Shown here piece by piece: positions 36,902 to 45,583 of a DNA stretch of 64,000 nt. A program made the position numbers and the translations under genes. The notes beneath the pieces were generated by a model. It searched no databases, was not told the DNA's origin, and worked only from the letters and a program-made list of their open reading frames with translations. The number at the start of each line of letters is the position of its first letter. Positions within the stretch are counted from its first letter, which is position 1. Origin of the DNA: Prevotella sp. P5-50 (GTDB taxonomy: Bacteria > Bacteroidota > Bacteroidia > Bacteroidales > Bacteroidaceae); NCBI RefSeq assembly GCF_002251295.1, contig NZ_NPJA01000015.1, positions 62,001 to 126,000 of the forward strand, in the 5' to 3' direction.

Positions 36902-38131
36902 ATGAAATCATTAAGAGAACTATACCGAATAGGTAAGGGTCCATCGAGTAGTCATACGATGGGACCACAGAAGGCTGCGCAAATCTTTGCCAGTCATCAT
37001 GGCGACGCCTATTCTTTCGAGGTGACACTCTATGGCAGCCTGGCTGCTACGGGACGTGGCCACATGACCGATGTGGCTATCAAAGAAGTGCTTGAACCCA
37101 TCGCTCCGTTGCAGTTGGAATGGCAACCGCAGGTGTTTCTGCCGTTCCATCCTAATGGAATGAAGTTTGTGGCACGCGACGCGAACAATAATATAATAGA
37201 TGAGTGGATCTGCTATAGCGTGGGAGGCGGTGCTCTTTCTGAAGGCGAACACCCACGCTGGTTTGCTGATCAAAGTGAAGTATATGAGCTGAATACCATG
37301 GCTGAGATTCAACAGTGGTGCGAGAAAAGTGGTCGCAACTATTGGGAATATGTCGGCGAATGTGAGGATGAAGGCATCTGGGACTATCTTGCTGAAGTTT
37401 GGAAAGCCATGCAGGAGAGTGTGGAGCGCGGCATCGACCACGAAGGTGTATTGCCCGGTCCGTTGCATCTGCCTCGCAAAGGTCCTACCTACTATGTGAA
37501 AGCCAGCGGTTATAAACAGTCGTTGCAAACCCGTGCCTTGGTTTATGCCTATGCACTGTCGGTCAGCGAGGAGAATGCTTCAGGTGGTACCATCGTTACC
37601 GCCCCCACTTGCGGATCGTGTGGCGTATTGCCTGCCGTGCTCTATCACTTGTCTCGCGGTCATAAGTTTAGCGATATTCGTATTCTCCACGCTTTGGCTA
37701 CTGCCGGTATCTTTGGCAATGTGGTGAAACGCAATGCTTCTATCTCTGGTGCCGATGTAGGTTGTCAGGGCGAAGTAGGTGTGGCTTGTGCCATGGCATC
37801 TGCCGCAGCTTGTCAATTGTTTGGTGGTAGTCCGTCGCAGGTGGAGTATGCAGCAGAGATGGGATTGGAGCATCACCTTGGAATGACATGCGATCCGGTG
37901 TGCGGTCTGGTGCAGATTCCATGTATTGAACGCAATGCTTTCGCAGCTACCCGTGCTCTCGATGCCAACCTTTACGCTGCTTTGTCAGACGGTAGCCACC
38001 GTGTTTCGTTCGATCGTGTAGTGAAGGTGATGAAGCAGACCGGTCACGACCTGCCGTCGCTCTATAAGGAGACGAGTGAAGGCGGTTTGGCGCGTGCCTA
38101 TCAGTTGCACAAAGAGGAACGCAGAGACTGA
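36902..38131 (+). CDS. sdaA: L-serine ammonia-lyase, iron-sulfur type
   Basis: 409 residues from the ATG at 36902 (MKSLRELYRIGKGPSSSHTM). The single-chain enzyme has the beta domain first (GPSSSHTMGPQKAA, serine-binding) and then the alpha domain with the cysteines expected to hold the 4Fe-4S cluster (TCGSCGVLPA and TCDPVCGLVQIPC). It deaminates L-serine to pyruvate. The frame is open far upstream through promoter array B, but that extension precedes transcription starts. With the -7 box ending at 36896, the mRNA should be leaderless or nearly so. Confidence 0.93.
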   Translation: MKSLRELYRIGKGPSSSHTMGPQKAAQIFASHHGDAYSFEVTLYGSLAATGRGHMTDVAIKEVLEPIAPLQLEWQPQVFLPFHPNGMKFVARDANNNIIDEWICYSVGGGALSEGEHPRWFADQSEVYELNTMAEIQQWCEKSGRNYWEYVGECEDEGIWDYLAEVWKAMQESVERGIDHEGVLPGPLHLPRKGPTYYVKASGYKQSLQTRALVYAYALSVSEENASGGTIVTAPTCGSCGVLPAVLYHLSRGHKFSDIRILHALATAGIFGNVVKRNASISGADVGCQGEVGVACAMASAAACQLFGGSPSQVEYAAEMGLEHHLGMTCDPVCGLVQIPCIERNAFAATRALDANLYAALSDGSHRVSFDRVVKVMKQTGHDLPSLYKETSEGGLARAYQLHKEERRD

Positions 38132-38150
38132 CAAGAGAGCGGACACACTA

Positions 38151-39719
38151 CTACTTATTGTTTTTGACTCTGGATTTATAGGTGCGTAGCGAGTCTTCGC
38201 TCACGCAGAGAGCCTTTGCTATTCTTTCTTTTGAATAGCCCATGTGGACGAGTGTTTTAAACATCATCAAACGAGGTGACGAAATCTCATCTTTGTTCTC
38301 CAACTGCTCCACGAAAGATGCATCCTGCATGCGATAGTATTCCATAAATGCTGTGAAGTCGGGCTTACGCCATAGAAGCGTGTTGCCTCCTTGTTGGATT
38401 TCCTCATAGCGTTGTTTGCCTTTGGCAAGCAGTTGCGACTGCTTGTTGCGCAGCATTTCCACTTCCTTATGCAGTAATTTGATATCTTTTGCAGACTTTT
38501 CAGAAGAGTCTTGCAATTGTTCTATTTCTTTTTTGTTGACTAGCATTTCGTCTTTATGCAGCTTGATTTGTTGCTTGTAGTGTTGTCTGCGTATAAAATG
38601 AACTGTGATAACGATGACAATCAGTAGTGTGAGGATGACGCAAAAGGAAAGCAGAAGGTGTTCCTCTTTGCGGGCTTCATGTCGCATGTACTCTTGGTCG
38701 AGCATTCCTTGTATCTCCTTGATGCTGTCTTGCTTGTTTTTCTGTTCCAAGCTATCTTTCAGTGCAATGATTCGCTTAGCTACCTCATGGGCTTCGTGCT
38801 CCTTGTTTCGCTCAGAGAGATATTGATGTTGGGCCTCTAAAAATGAAATTTTGAAGCGTAAGTCAGTAACACTTTTTGCTTTTTCAAAATATAACATGGC
38901 TTTTTCGCCTTGGTGATTTTTGTAGTAGTGGTTGGCGAGAAGTCCATATATAATAGGATTTTTATTATTTTGTAGAGCCTTCTGGTATAGTTGTTCGGCT
39001 TCATTAGGATAAGTGTCGTCTAATAGTAAAGCCATGTTTGCCCATAGATAGACCAAATCGTCGTGCGTAAAAAAGTTGATGTTCCTATAGGCTTCCATAA
39101 TATAATATTTAGCGCTATCTTTGTTATTCTCGCCAATATGGATAGCTGCGATTTCTCCTAAGGTATATGTTTTATAGGTTATATTGTTGATTCTATTGGC
39201 TATTTGCAATTTCTTTTGGTTATATTGTAATGCTTCATTGCTGTTATAGTTTTTGTCGTTGTAGTAGCCAAGATTGGTGTATATTTTAAAATTCAGTATA
39301 TCATCGTGTAGCGGCTTGGCTATTTGTTCTGCTTTTTTTTCAAGAATAATGGCTTCTTTTATTCTGCCAAACTCATAGAGGATACCGCTTTTATAGTGCA
39401 ATGAGAGTGCTAGTTTGCGGGCATCATAGGTCTTGGTATAGTAATCAATGCAGTAGGTAATGGCAGAATCGCTGTTTATTTTCTTTTGTTTTTGCCAGTC
39501 AATTTCTGTTTTAAGCAGCAGATAGTAGGCAGAATCCTTTGACGTCTTGATTTCGCTTGTATTGATGTTTTGTAAAAGTGATGCTGCAACTTGAAGTGAA
39601 TCTTGATCAAGAAGTTTGTCAACTGTTTCAAGCTTGTGATTGATTTCACTGCTGCAATTGACAAGTAGCGTGCATATGGATAGTAGTAAGATAGAATTTA
39701 CTTTTGTTTGAAGTCTCAT
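38151..39719 (-). CDS. Membrane-anchored TPR protein with C-terminal HTH
   Basis: 522 residues. N-terminal signal with lipobox-like LLVNC (Cys22), then about 300 residues of tetratricopeptide-like helical repeats (SALSLHYKSGILYEFGRIKE-type units). A transmembrane helix spans about 357-378 (LLSFCVILTLLIVIVITVHF), followed by a coiled coil and a C-terminal helix-turn-helix (MGYSKERIAKALCVSEDSLR). This resembles the Bacteroidota family of one-component regulators that sense outside and bind DNA inside. Codon use is more AT-rich than in neighbours. It is divergent from the lipoprotein gene at 40053. Confidence 0.7.
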   Translation of the reverse strand: MRLQTKVNSILLLSICTLLVNCSSEINHKLETVDKLLDQDSLQVAASLLQNINTSEIKTSKDSAYYLLLKTEIDWQKQKKINSDSAITYCIDYYTKTYDARKLALSLHYKSGILYEFGRIKEAIILEKKAEQIAKPLHDDILNFKIYTNLGYYNDKNYNSNEALQYNQKKLQIANRINNITYKTYTLGEIAAIHIGENNKDSAKYYIMEAYRNINFFTHDDLVYLWANMALLLDDTYPNEAEQLYQKALQNNKNPIIYGLLANHYYKNHQGEKAMLYFEKAKSVTDLRFKISFLEAQHQYLSERNKEHEAHEVAKRIIALKDSLEQKNKQDSIKEIQGMLDQEYMRHEARKEEHLLLSFCVILTLLIVIVITVHFIRRQHYKQQIKLHKDEMLVNKKEIEQLQDSSEKSAKDIKLLHKEVEMLRNKQSQLLAKGKQRYEEIQQGGNTLLWRKPDFTAFMEYYRMQDASFVEQLENKDEISSPRLMMFKTLVHMGYSKERIAKALCVSEDSLRTYKSRVKNNK

Positions 39720-40052
39720 ATTTATTATCTATTTGGCGACAAAGTTATAAAAAAATCGGCGAAATTGAGGACAAAACGTAGCATTTTTATATCAAGAATA
39801 TGGGTAAAAGAATATCTAATGTATTTAAGTACAAGAAATTAAGGCTATTTTCGTTTTGTAACATCTGTAGTGTTAAAATGCGTTTACGACAGGGCGCTTG
39901 AAGATAAAACATGTACTTTTGCATTGTGATTTAACCACCGGCTTCTTTGTTAAATGAAGTGTGCACACGGTGAAAATGTGAATTTTAAATAGCCTCGGAG
40001 TTGGATAAATCTTGTGCAGTTTTCATATGGAAGAGGCATAAAACAAAAAACA
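39720..40052. other. Divergent intergenic region, TPR regulator / lipoprotein
   Basis: AT-rich, 333 bases. A leftward TAACTTTG box (39747-39740) lies 20 bases from the TPR gene. A rightward TACTTTTG box (39914-39921) gives a leader of about 125 bases for the lipoprotein gene. Neither has a TTTG at ideal spacing. No gene or clear operator was found. Confidence 0.5.
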
Positions 40053-40988
40053 ATGAAAAATTTCAAATTGTTATCAGTTTTTATTTTGTTTACTTTATTC
40101 TCGTGTAATGCGGAAGAGAATGCGTGTGAAACAACGTTGAATCAACAACAAAACGAACTGGCAATTTCGAACGAATTTGCAAAGGTTCAGAAGCAGATGA
40201 TTTCTCTTAATGAAGAAATCACTGCAGAAAATCGTTCGCAAACACGGAGCGTGTGGGGATGGTTCAAAAGAATCGTCGGTGTTACTGTAGCTGACGCAGT
40301 AGGCGGAATCGTATGTTCGTGGTTTGGTCCTGCTGGAACTGCAGCGGGTGCAACTGCTACATCAGGTTTGGTTGCTGCATTTCTTGATGAGCCAGTTATA
40401 GAAATATATACTCGCTCAAAAGGTGATGATGAGTTGTTCCCTCCGATGAACCCAGATGATAAATCTATGAATAACTTGTTCCCGGGTGATGTGTCGGAGG
40501 AACTCTTGACCATAGGCGACAGCATTGGATATTTTCATAATAGGATATTGCTGGATATCAAGAATGAGAATCAGGGACAAAAACTCTCACGTGATTCTAT
40601 CCTTGAATGTATTGCACAGAAGACGAGCGAGTTTTATCGGGTTGACAAAAACGAGATAAAACAGGATTTTGCGAACAACAAGGAACTCTTTGATTTTGTT
40701 GCAGGAGGCGATTATCAATCTGTTAATGGCGAGGATCTTCACGATATTATCGCAGCTTGGATTGCAAAATATCCAAATAAACAAGGAGAACTGACACTTC
40801 TGGAAACCTTTTTTTCCGGTCTTAACAATATTGATGTAGATGAGAATGATGGTGATTATCTCATGAAGGTTTTAAAGCTTGTGGATAATTCAGAGCTGAG
40901 CGAGGAAATAAAGAGAAATCTGCGAAATGCTTTCATTGTTGGCAATGCAAGCTACCAATTGTGGAACGTGCCAGATACGCGAGAATAA
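40053..40988 (+). CDS. Lipoprotein with bacteriocin-like glycine-zipper segment
   Basis: 311 residues from the ATG at 40053 (MKNFKLLSVFILFTLFSCNA); lipobox LFSC. Residues about 65-115 form a striking segment, RSVWGWFKRIVGVTVADAVG then GIVCSWFGPAGTAAGATATS: Trp-rich, basic, then small-residue glycine-zipper, as in pore-forming peptides and class II bacteriocins. The C-terminal 190 residues are acidic and mostly helical (SRDSILECIAQKTSEFYRVD). I recognise no family. It is divergent from the TPR/HTH membrane protein, which may regulate it. Confidence 0.6.
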   Translation: MKNFKLLSVFILFTLFSCNAEENACETTLNQQQNELAISNEFAKVQKQMISLNEEITAENRSQTRSVWGWFKRIVGVTVADAVGGIVCSWFGPAGTAAGATATSGLVAAFLDEPVIEIYTRSKGDDELFPPMNPDDKSMNNLFPGDVSEELLTIGDSIGYFHNRILLDIKNENQGQKLSRDSILECIAQKTSEFYRVDKNEIKQDFANNKELFDFVAGGDYQSVNGEDLHDIIAAWIAKYPNKQGELTLLETFFSGLNNIDVDENDGDYLMKVLKLVDNSELSEEIKRNLRNAFIVGNASYQLWNVPDTRE

Positions 40989-41125
40989 CTTAACAAGTGT
41001 TACAAGTGCTGTATAGGTAGTTAAATAATCATTACTAACGATATAAAATAGTGTTTAATATAGATGATAGTTAGATATTCTGCATATATTTGCACCAGAA
41101 AAATAATAACGAACAAGAGTAGATT

Positions 41126-41641
41126 ATGAGAAAAGTATTGTTTATGGCTGTGATGCTCTGCATGACAGCAGTGGGTGCAAAAGCCCAAACAGAGAATGTG
41201 CCTTTGCATTTCGATGCATCGTTTACAATGGGTATGCCAGCCAAGGACCTTTCGCCCATGGGCGCATCGTTCGACCTCAATTTCTCACCCATCAACCGTC
41301 TGTCTATCCATGCGTTGGCACACACCGACTTCTTTATTCCGAAGAATGGCGCTACGAAAGATTATAACAATGCAACGAATATCGGAGGCGGATTGGGCTA
41401 TCAGTTGATCAGCAACGAGCGCGGTCGCCTGGGTGCATTGGAGCTGCGCGGCACAGCATCTGTATCGGTGGGAAAGAGCGATTTTGCAAACTCTACCTAT
41501 TCGCTGGGCCTGTATTTCTATAAGCATCCCACGGCACAACGCTTCCAACCTATTGTCGGCGTGGGCTTTTCGATGCGCAATTTCCATGGCAACCAGCCTA
41601 CTTGTTATGCCCCCTTCGTGTCGCTTGGATTCCGCTTCTGA
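41126..41641 (+). CDS. Small outer-membrane beta-barrel-like protein, paralogue 2
   Basis: 171 residues with signal peptide MRKVLFMAVMLCMTAVGAKAQ. It is clearly paralogous to the protein at 35961-36479: shared SPINRLSIHALAH, GGGLGYQL, LELRGT, LYFYKH and AQRFQP blocks and the terminal VSLG(I/F)RF. A TATATTTG box at 41085-41092 precedes it. The two copies are 4.6 kb apart, in the same orientation, with sdaA, the TPR regulator and the lipoprotein between. Function unknown. Confidence 0.65.
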   Translation: MRKVLFMAVMLCMTAVGAKAQTENVPLHFDASFTMGMPAKDLSPMGASFDLNFSPINRLSIHALAHTDFFIPKNGATKDYNNATNIGGGLGYQLISNERGRLGALELRGTASVSVGKSDFANSTYSLGLYFYKHPTAQRFQPIVGVGFSMRNFHGNQPTCYAPFVSLGFRF

Positions 41642-41656
41642 TGTTCCCCCGACACT

Positions 41657-41698
41657 GCACAAAAGCCCCGTAGCAACGTTGCTACGGGGCTTTTGTGC
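41657..41698. terminator. Perfect 42-bp palindrome, bidirectional terminator
   Basis: Arms of 21 bp (GCACAAAAGCCCCGTAGCAAC and its exact complement) meet with no spacer. Each strand ends in CTTTTG, so it can terminate both the barrel gene on the plus strand and the DUF4831 gene on the minus strand, which converge here. Confidence 0.9.
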
Positions 41699-41728
41699 GT
41701 TATATATTATATATATAATTCGGTGTGC

Positions 41729-42793
41729 CTATTTTGTAGGCATGTCGGCATGTATTGTCTCCACAGAACCCGTAACGGGGTTAAGGGTCATGTGGGTGAC
41801 ATAGCGTTTGAAGAGTGAGCCGCTGCGCAGTTCTACAAAACCAAACTGTGCGGCATAGAGGTTGAACGATGCCAACTGATGGTCTTCGCGCAACAGGGTA
41901 AACTTGATTCTTCCGGGTACGTTGACAAAGAATCCACCGTCCTTTTTATTCTCAGGAATATCATATTTCTGCAACGTGGTATGGTGCTCATCTTCAATGT
42001 TCATGTAGTAGGGGATGCCCGACAGATCGTCTTTATCTACCAGACCGATCTTCTTGTTGAGGCGGAAAACAACTTCGCGCTTCACTTCTTTCTCCGGACA
42101 AATCGTGATAACCTGCTCTACAGTATCGCGTGTAGTGGTGCCAAGAAACATCGACATGAGTGCTTCGCGCTCTTTGTCGAGCTGGTCAATCATCAGTTGC
42201 AACTGATCTTTATCGGTCGGCACGTCTTCCGCCTCACCGCTGATGAGCATTTGACGATGGTTTTGTATCTCAAGAATCTGCTGCACGGTCAGTTCAGCCA
42301 TCTTTGCCACACTACCTGCCGACAATACTTCGGCACTGAGATACTGTTTGGAATCGACAGGTGCCTTGCGTGGCGCAGGTTTGAAAGGCTCTTTCACTTT
42401 CACTTTAGCCGGTTCGGCATTGACCGCCTGAAGCACACCGTCGTCGCTCAACTTCACTTCTGCAGTAGCACTCTTACCTTTCAGCATGACGGTATAACAC
42501 TTTGATGTGTCGCGAACACCAACAGGTGTGAGTCCGTAACTGACGATGCTGTGGGTCACTTCCTCTTCCTGTGCAATGCCAGAGAGACGTAGAAATTTCT
42601 CCGCATATTTACAAAATTCGCCCGGCTTGTAGGTCTTTTTCTCAACCAGCAGATTGAGTTGAAACACCGTTTTGGGTAGGAAATATACCACACCCTCTGG
42701 AGTCCTTCCGGGTTTCAAAGGTGTTGATACCGCCTGTGCCATGGTGATGATGCTCACGAAGAGCAAGGGCAGTGTGAGTATGTACTTCTTCAT
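41729..42793 (-). CDS. DUF4831 family protein
   Basis: 354 residues from the ATG at 42793 (MKKYILTLPLLFVSIITMAQ, signal peptide). The conserved core reads GVVYFLPKTVFQLNLLVEKK, then KPGEFCKYAEKFL and VVSYGL-like strands, then a C-terminal domain with VPGRIKFTLL and SLFKRYVTHMTLNPVTG. This matches a Bacteroidota-specific secreted family of unknown function. It is 23 bases downstream of nnrD on the same strand, so it may be co-transcribed. Confidence 0.75.
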   Translation of the reverse strand: MKKYILTLPLLFVSIITMAQAVSTPLKPGRTPEGVVYFLPKTVFQLNLLVEKKTYKPGEFCKYAEKFLRLSGIAQEEEVTHSIVSYGLTPVGVRDTSKCYTVMLKGKSATAEVKLSDDGVLQAVNAEPAKVKVKEPFKPAPRKAPVDSKQYLSAEVLSAGSVAKMAELTVQQILEIQNHRQMLISGEAEDVPTDKDQLQLMIDQLDKEREALMSMFLGTTTRDTVEQVITICPEKEVKREVVFRLNKKIGLVDKDDLSGIPYYMNIEDEHHTTLQKYDIPENKKDGGFFVNVPGRIKFTLLREDHQLASFNLYAAQFGFVELRSGSLFKRYVTHMTLNPVTGSVETIHADMPTK

Positions 42794-42816
42794 ATTAGTC
42801 AATAGTTGTTATGTTT

Positions 42817-44331
42817 TTATTCTTTTAATCTTTTGAATGCTCGAGGCAGATAATCGATGATGTCGCTTGCCGTGAGGCTCTCTTCTCCCAAGTCGCGTGC
42901 AGCGAGGTCGCCAGCCAGTCCGTGGAGATACACACCCACAATACAAGCATGTTGAGGCTCATAGCCACGTGCCAATAGTGCGGTAATGATTCCGGTCAGC
43001 ACATCGCCACTTCCAGCAGTTGCCATCCCCGCATTACCTGTCGAATTGAAACGTATATGTCCGTCGGGCATACAGATGGCGGTATATCTTCCCTTTACGA
43101 TGACATAGCCATGCAGTCGTTCTGCCAGTTGGTGGGCTTTGGTTAGTCGTTCAAAGCTATCTACCGATGCACCTTCCAGTCGGTCCAGTTCCTTGGCGTG
43201 TGGGGTGAGTATGATGCCTTTGGGCAGCTGTTGCTTCCATGCGCGATGACTTGCCAGGATATTGATGGCATCTGCGTCAGCCACAATGGGGCAGGTGGCG
43301 CGTCGCAACTGTGCGATGAATGGTATGGCAGTAGCTTCGTTTTGTCCTATACCAGGTCCAATGCCCAGTGCTTGGAAGTTTTCTGTATCTACCGCTTCAG
43401 TGATGATAGTCTCTTCATGGTCGAGCTGCAACACCGCTTCGGGCACTGCCACTTGCATGATCTGACAGTTCTTGCGTGGAGTATGAACCGTCACTTTTCC
43501 AGCGCCAGCACGCAGACATGCCTTGGTAGCGAGTATGGCAGCACCTGCCATGCCGTAACTTCCAGCCATAATCAGTGCGTGTCCCATCTGTCCCTTGTGG
43601 GCGAAAGGATTGCGTTCTTTCAACAATGGCCTGACATCAGACTCTTCGATGACGGTGTAGTTGGCATCTATTTTACTGATACCCTCCTGACTCAGTCGAA
43701 TGTCGAGTGTTCGCAATCGGCCGATAAACTGTTGGTTTTCAGGGAAGAGAAACGAGAGTTTGGGTTGTTGCAGCGTCAGTGTGACCGATGCTCTGATGAT
43801 GTTAGAGCTGACATTGTAGGTATTGTCTTCACTCATCAAGCCAGAAGGCATGTCGATAGCCACGACCTCAGCCGGCGAAGCATTGATGTACTTCACCAGT
43901 GAGGCAAATCCACCCGCCAGCGGTTTGTTGAGTCCCGACCCGAAAAGTCCGTCGATGACAAGCATTCCCTTCTCCAGTTGTGGCGGGTCGAACTCTTGTG
44001 TTACCTCTACAAATTTCTTGATGTGCTTACATTCCTGCACTCTCCGTTTGTTGATCAGACAGTCGGGCGATAGTCTGCCTCTGATGTTGAAGAGAAAAAC
44101 AGCCACTTGATACCCTTGCTCGCCGAGGAGTCGTGCCACGGCAAGCGCATCACCGCCGTTGTTGCCAGGGCCGGCAAAAACGACAACTTTCACTGAGCTG
44201 TCCCATGTATTGGCAATGGTTCTTGCCAATGTGGAAGCTGCTCTTTCCATCAGATCGATACTCTGAATGGGCTCATGCTCAATGGTATATCGGTCAAGCT
44301 CACGAATCTGAGCGCTTGTAAATATCTTCAT
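42817..44331 (-). CDS. nnrD: Bifunctional NAD(P)H-hydrate repair enzyme
   Basis: 504 residues combining two activities that repair damaged NAD(P)H. The N-terminal YjeF_N epimerase (1 to about 215; VFAGPGNNGGDALAVAR, VIDGLFGSGLNKPLAG) is followed by the C-terminal ribokinase-like ADP-dependent dehydratase (about 225-504; IMAGSYGMAGAAILATKACL, LTPHAKELDRLEG, and GNAGMATAGSGDVLTGIITA). The full-length fusion is standard in bacteria. It is divergent from hpt. Confidence 0.94.
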   Translation of the reverse strand: MKIFTSAQIRELDRYTIEHEPIQSIDLMERAASTLARTIANTWDSSVKVVVFAGPGNNGGDALAVARLLGEQGYQVAVFLFNIRGRLSPDCLINKRRVQECKHIKKFVEVTQEFDPPQLEKGMLVIDGLFGSGLNKPLAGGFASLVKYINASPAEVVAIDMPSGLMSEDNTYNVSSNIIRASVTLTLQQPKLSFLFPENQQFIGRLRTLDIRLSQEGISKIDANYTVIEESDVRPLLKERNPFAHKGQMGHALIMAGSYGMAGAAILATKACLRAGAGKVTVHTPRKNCQIMQVAVPEAVLQLDHEETIITEAVDTENFQALGIGPGIGQNEATAIPFIAQLRRATCPIVADADAINILASHRAWKQQLPKGIILTPHAKELDRLEGASVDSFERLTKAHQLAERLHGYVIVKGRYTAICMPDGHIRFNSTGNAGMATAGSGDVLTGIITALLARGYEPQHACIVGVYLHGLAGDLAARDLGEESLTASDIIDYLPRAFKRLKE

Positions 44332-44390
44332 TTCACTGCAAAATTAGCAAAAATATAGTAATATATAGTCATACTTTGCTGAAAATTTAG

Positions 44391-44398
44391 TAATTTTG
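44391..44398 (+). promoter_or_regulatory. -7 box of hpt
   Basis: TAATTTTG followed by CA, ending 24 bases before the hpt ATG at 44423. The upstream element is not at the ideal distance. Confidence 0.5.
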
Positions 44399-44422
44399 CA
44401 AGAAATTTTATATTTCTTATAT

Positions 44423-44968
44423 ATGGGAGTCGTAAAGATCAAGGACAAAACATTCGAGACATCGATATCAGAATCGCAAATCAAACAACGCCTCAAGGAG
44501 CTCGGCAGCCAGATCAGTGCCGACCTGAAGGATGACAATCCGCTGTTTATGGCGGTGCTCAACGGATCGTTTATATTTGCCGCTGACCTATTGCGCGAGG
44601 TGACGATTCCCTGTGAAGTGACCTTTGTCAAGGTGGCAAGCTATGAAGGTACAGCCTCTACTGGTAAGGTGAAGCAGTTGATCGGTGTGAACCAAGACCT
44701 CACCGGACGCACAGTGGTTATTGTGGAAGACATCATCGAGAGCGGTCTGACCATGCGCAGCATCCTCAACGAACTGCACGACCGCCATGCCGAGCGTGTG
44801 TTGATATGTACGCTGACGATGAAACCCGACCGCTTGCAGGAGCAGCTCGATATTAACTATGTGGCATTCACCATCCCCAACGACTTCATTGTGGGCTATG
44901 GTTTGGATTATGACCAGCAAGGTCGTCAGTTGAAGGAAATTTACAAAGTAAAGACAGATAACGAGTAA
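44423..44968 (+). CDS. hpt: Hypoxanthine phosphoribosyltransferase
   Basis: 181 residues from the ATG at 44423 (MGVVKIKDKTFETSI); the frame upstream of it starts only at a near-cognate codon inside the promoter. The type I phosphoribosyltransferase motif VVIVEDIIESGLTM binds PRPP, and the FMAVLNGSFIFAADL loop is typical of HPRT. It salvages hypoxanthine and guanine. It is followed by adk after 32 bases, a purine-nucleotide pairing. Confidence 0.93.
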   Translation: MGVVKIKDKTFETSISESQIKQRLKELGSQISADLKDDNPLFMAVLNGSFIFAADLLREVTIPCEVTFVKVASYEGTASTGKVKQLIGVNQDLTGRTVVIVEDIIESGLTMRSILNELHDRHAERVLICTLTMKPDRLQEQLDINYVAFTIPNDFIVGYGLDYDQQGRQLKEIYKVKTDNE

Positions 44969-45000
44969 GGATAAACTTTTTAATTTTATTTGGAAAAGAA

Positions 45001-45573
45001 ATGAAGAATATTGTAATCTTCGGAGCTCCCGGCTCCGGTAAAGGAACACAGAGCGATTTGCTCATCGAGAAGTATGGCTTGGGTCATATCTCTACTGGCG
45101 ATGTGCTTCGCAACGAGATTAAAAACGGAACAGAGTTGGGCAAGACCGCTCAAAGCTATATTGAAAAGGGTGCGTTGATTCCCGACGAGCTGATGATTAG
45201 CATCCTTGCCAATGTGTATGACTCATTTGGCAAAGATCACGCCGGAGTAATCTTCGACGGTTTCCCCCGCACCATTCCACAAGCTGAAGCACTGAAGAAA
45301 ATGCTTGATGAGCGTGGACACAAGGTAGCAGCCATGATAGAACTCGACGTACCCGAAGAGGAGTTGATGACTCGACTCATCAAGCGCGGAAAGGAAAGTG
45401 GTCGTGCCGACGACAACGAGGAGACTATCAAGAAGCGCCTCGTAGTATATCATTCACAGACCATGCCCCTCGTAGAGTGGTATAAGAAGGAAGGCCTTCA
45501 CCACCACATCGACGGACTTGGCACTCTGGATCGCATCTTCGGCGACATCCAGAAAGTAATCGATAATCTTTAA
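45001..45573 (+). CDS. adk: Adenylate kinase
   Basis: 190 residues. P-loop [14 protein letters not shown] at the start, AMP-binding [26 protein letters not shown], and the short lid ([14 protein letters not shown]) without zinc cysteines, so a short-lid form. It interconverts AMP, ADP and ATP. Between hpt and obgE, likely one operon; obgE starts ten bases after the stop. Confidence 0.96.
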   Translation: MKNIVIFGAPGSGKGTQSDLLIEKYGLGHISTGDVLRNEIKNGTELGKTAQSYIEKGALIPDELMISILANVYDSFGKDHAGVIFDGFPRTIPQAEALKKMLDERGHKVAAMIELDVPEEELMTRLIKRGKESGRADDNEETIKKRLVVYHSQTMPLVEWYKKEGLHHHIDGLGTLDRIFGDIQKVIDNL

Positions 45574-45583
45574 TACGACTGAT

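Noticed and set aside
39740..39921. Full -33/-7 promoters for the TPR and lipoprotein genes
   Set aside because: Good -7 boxes exist but no TTTG at 19-21 bp, so only the boxes are mentioned.
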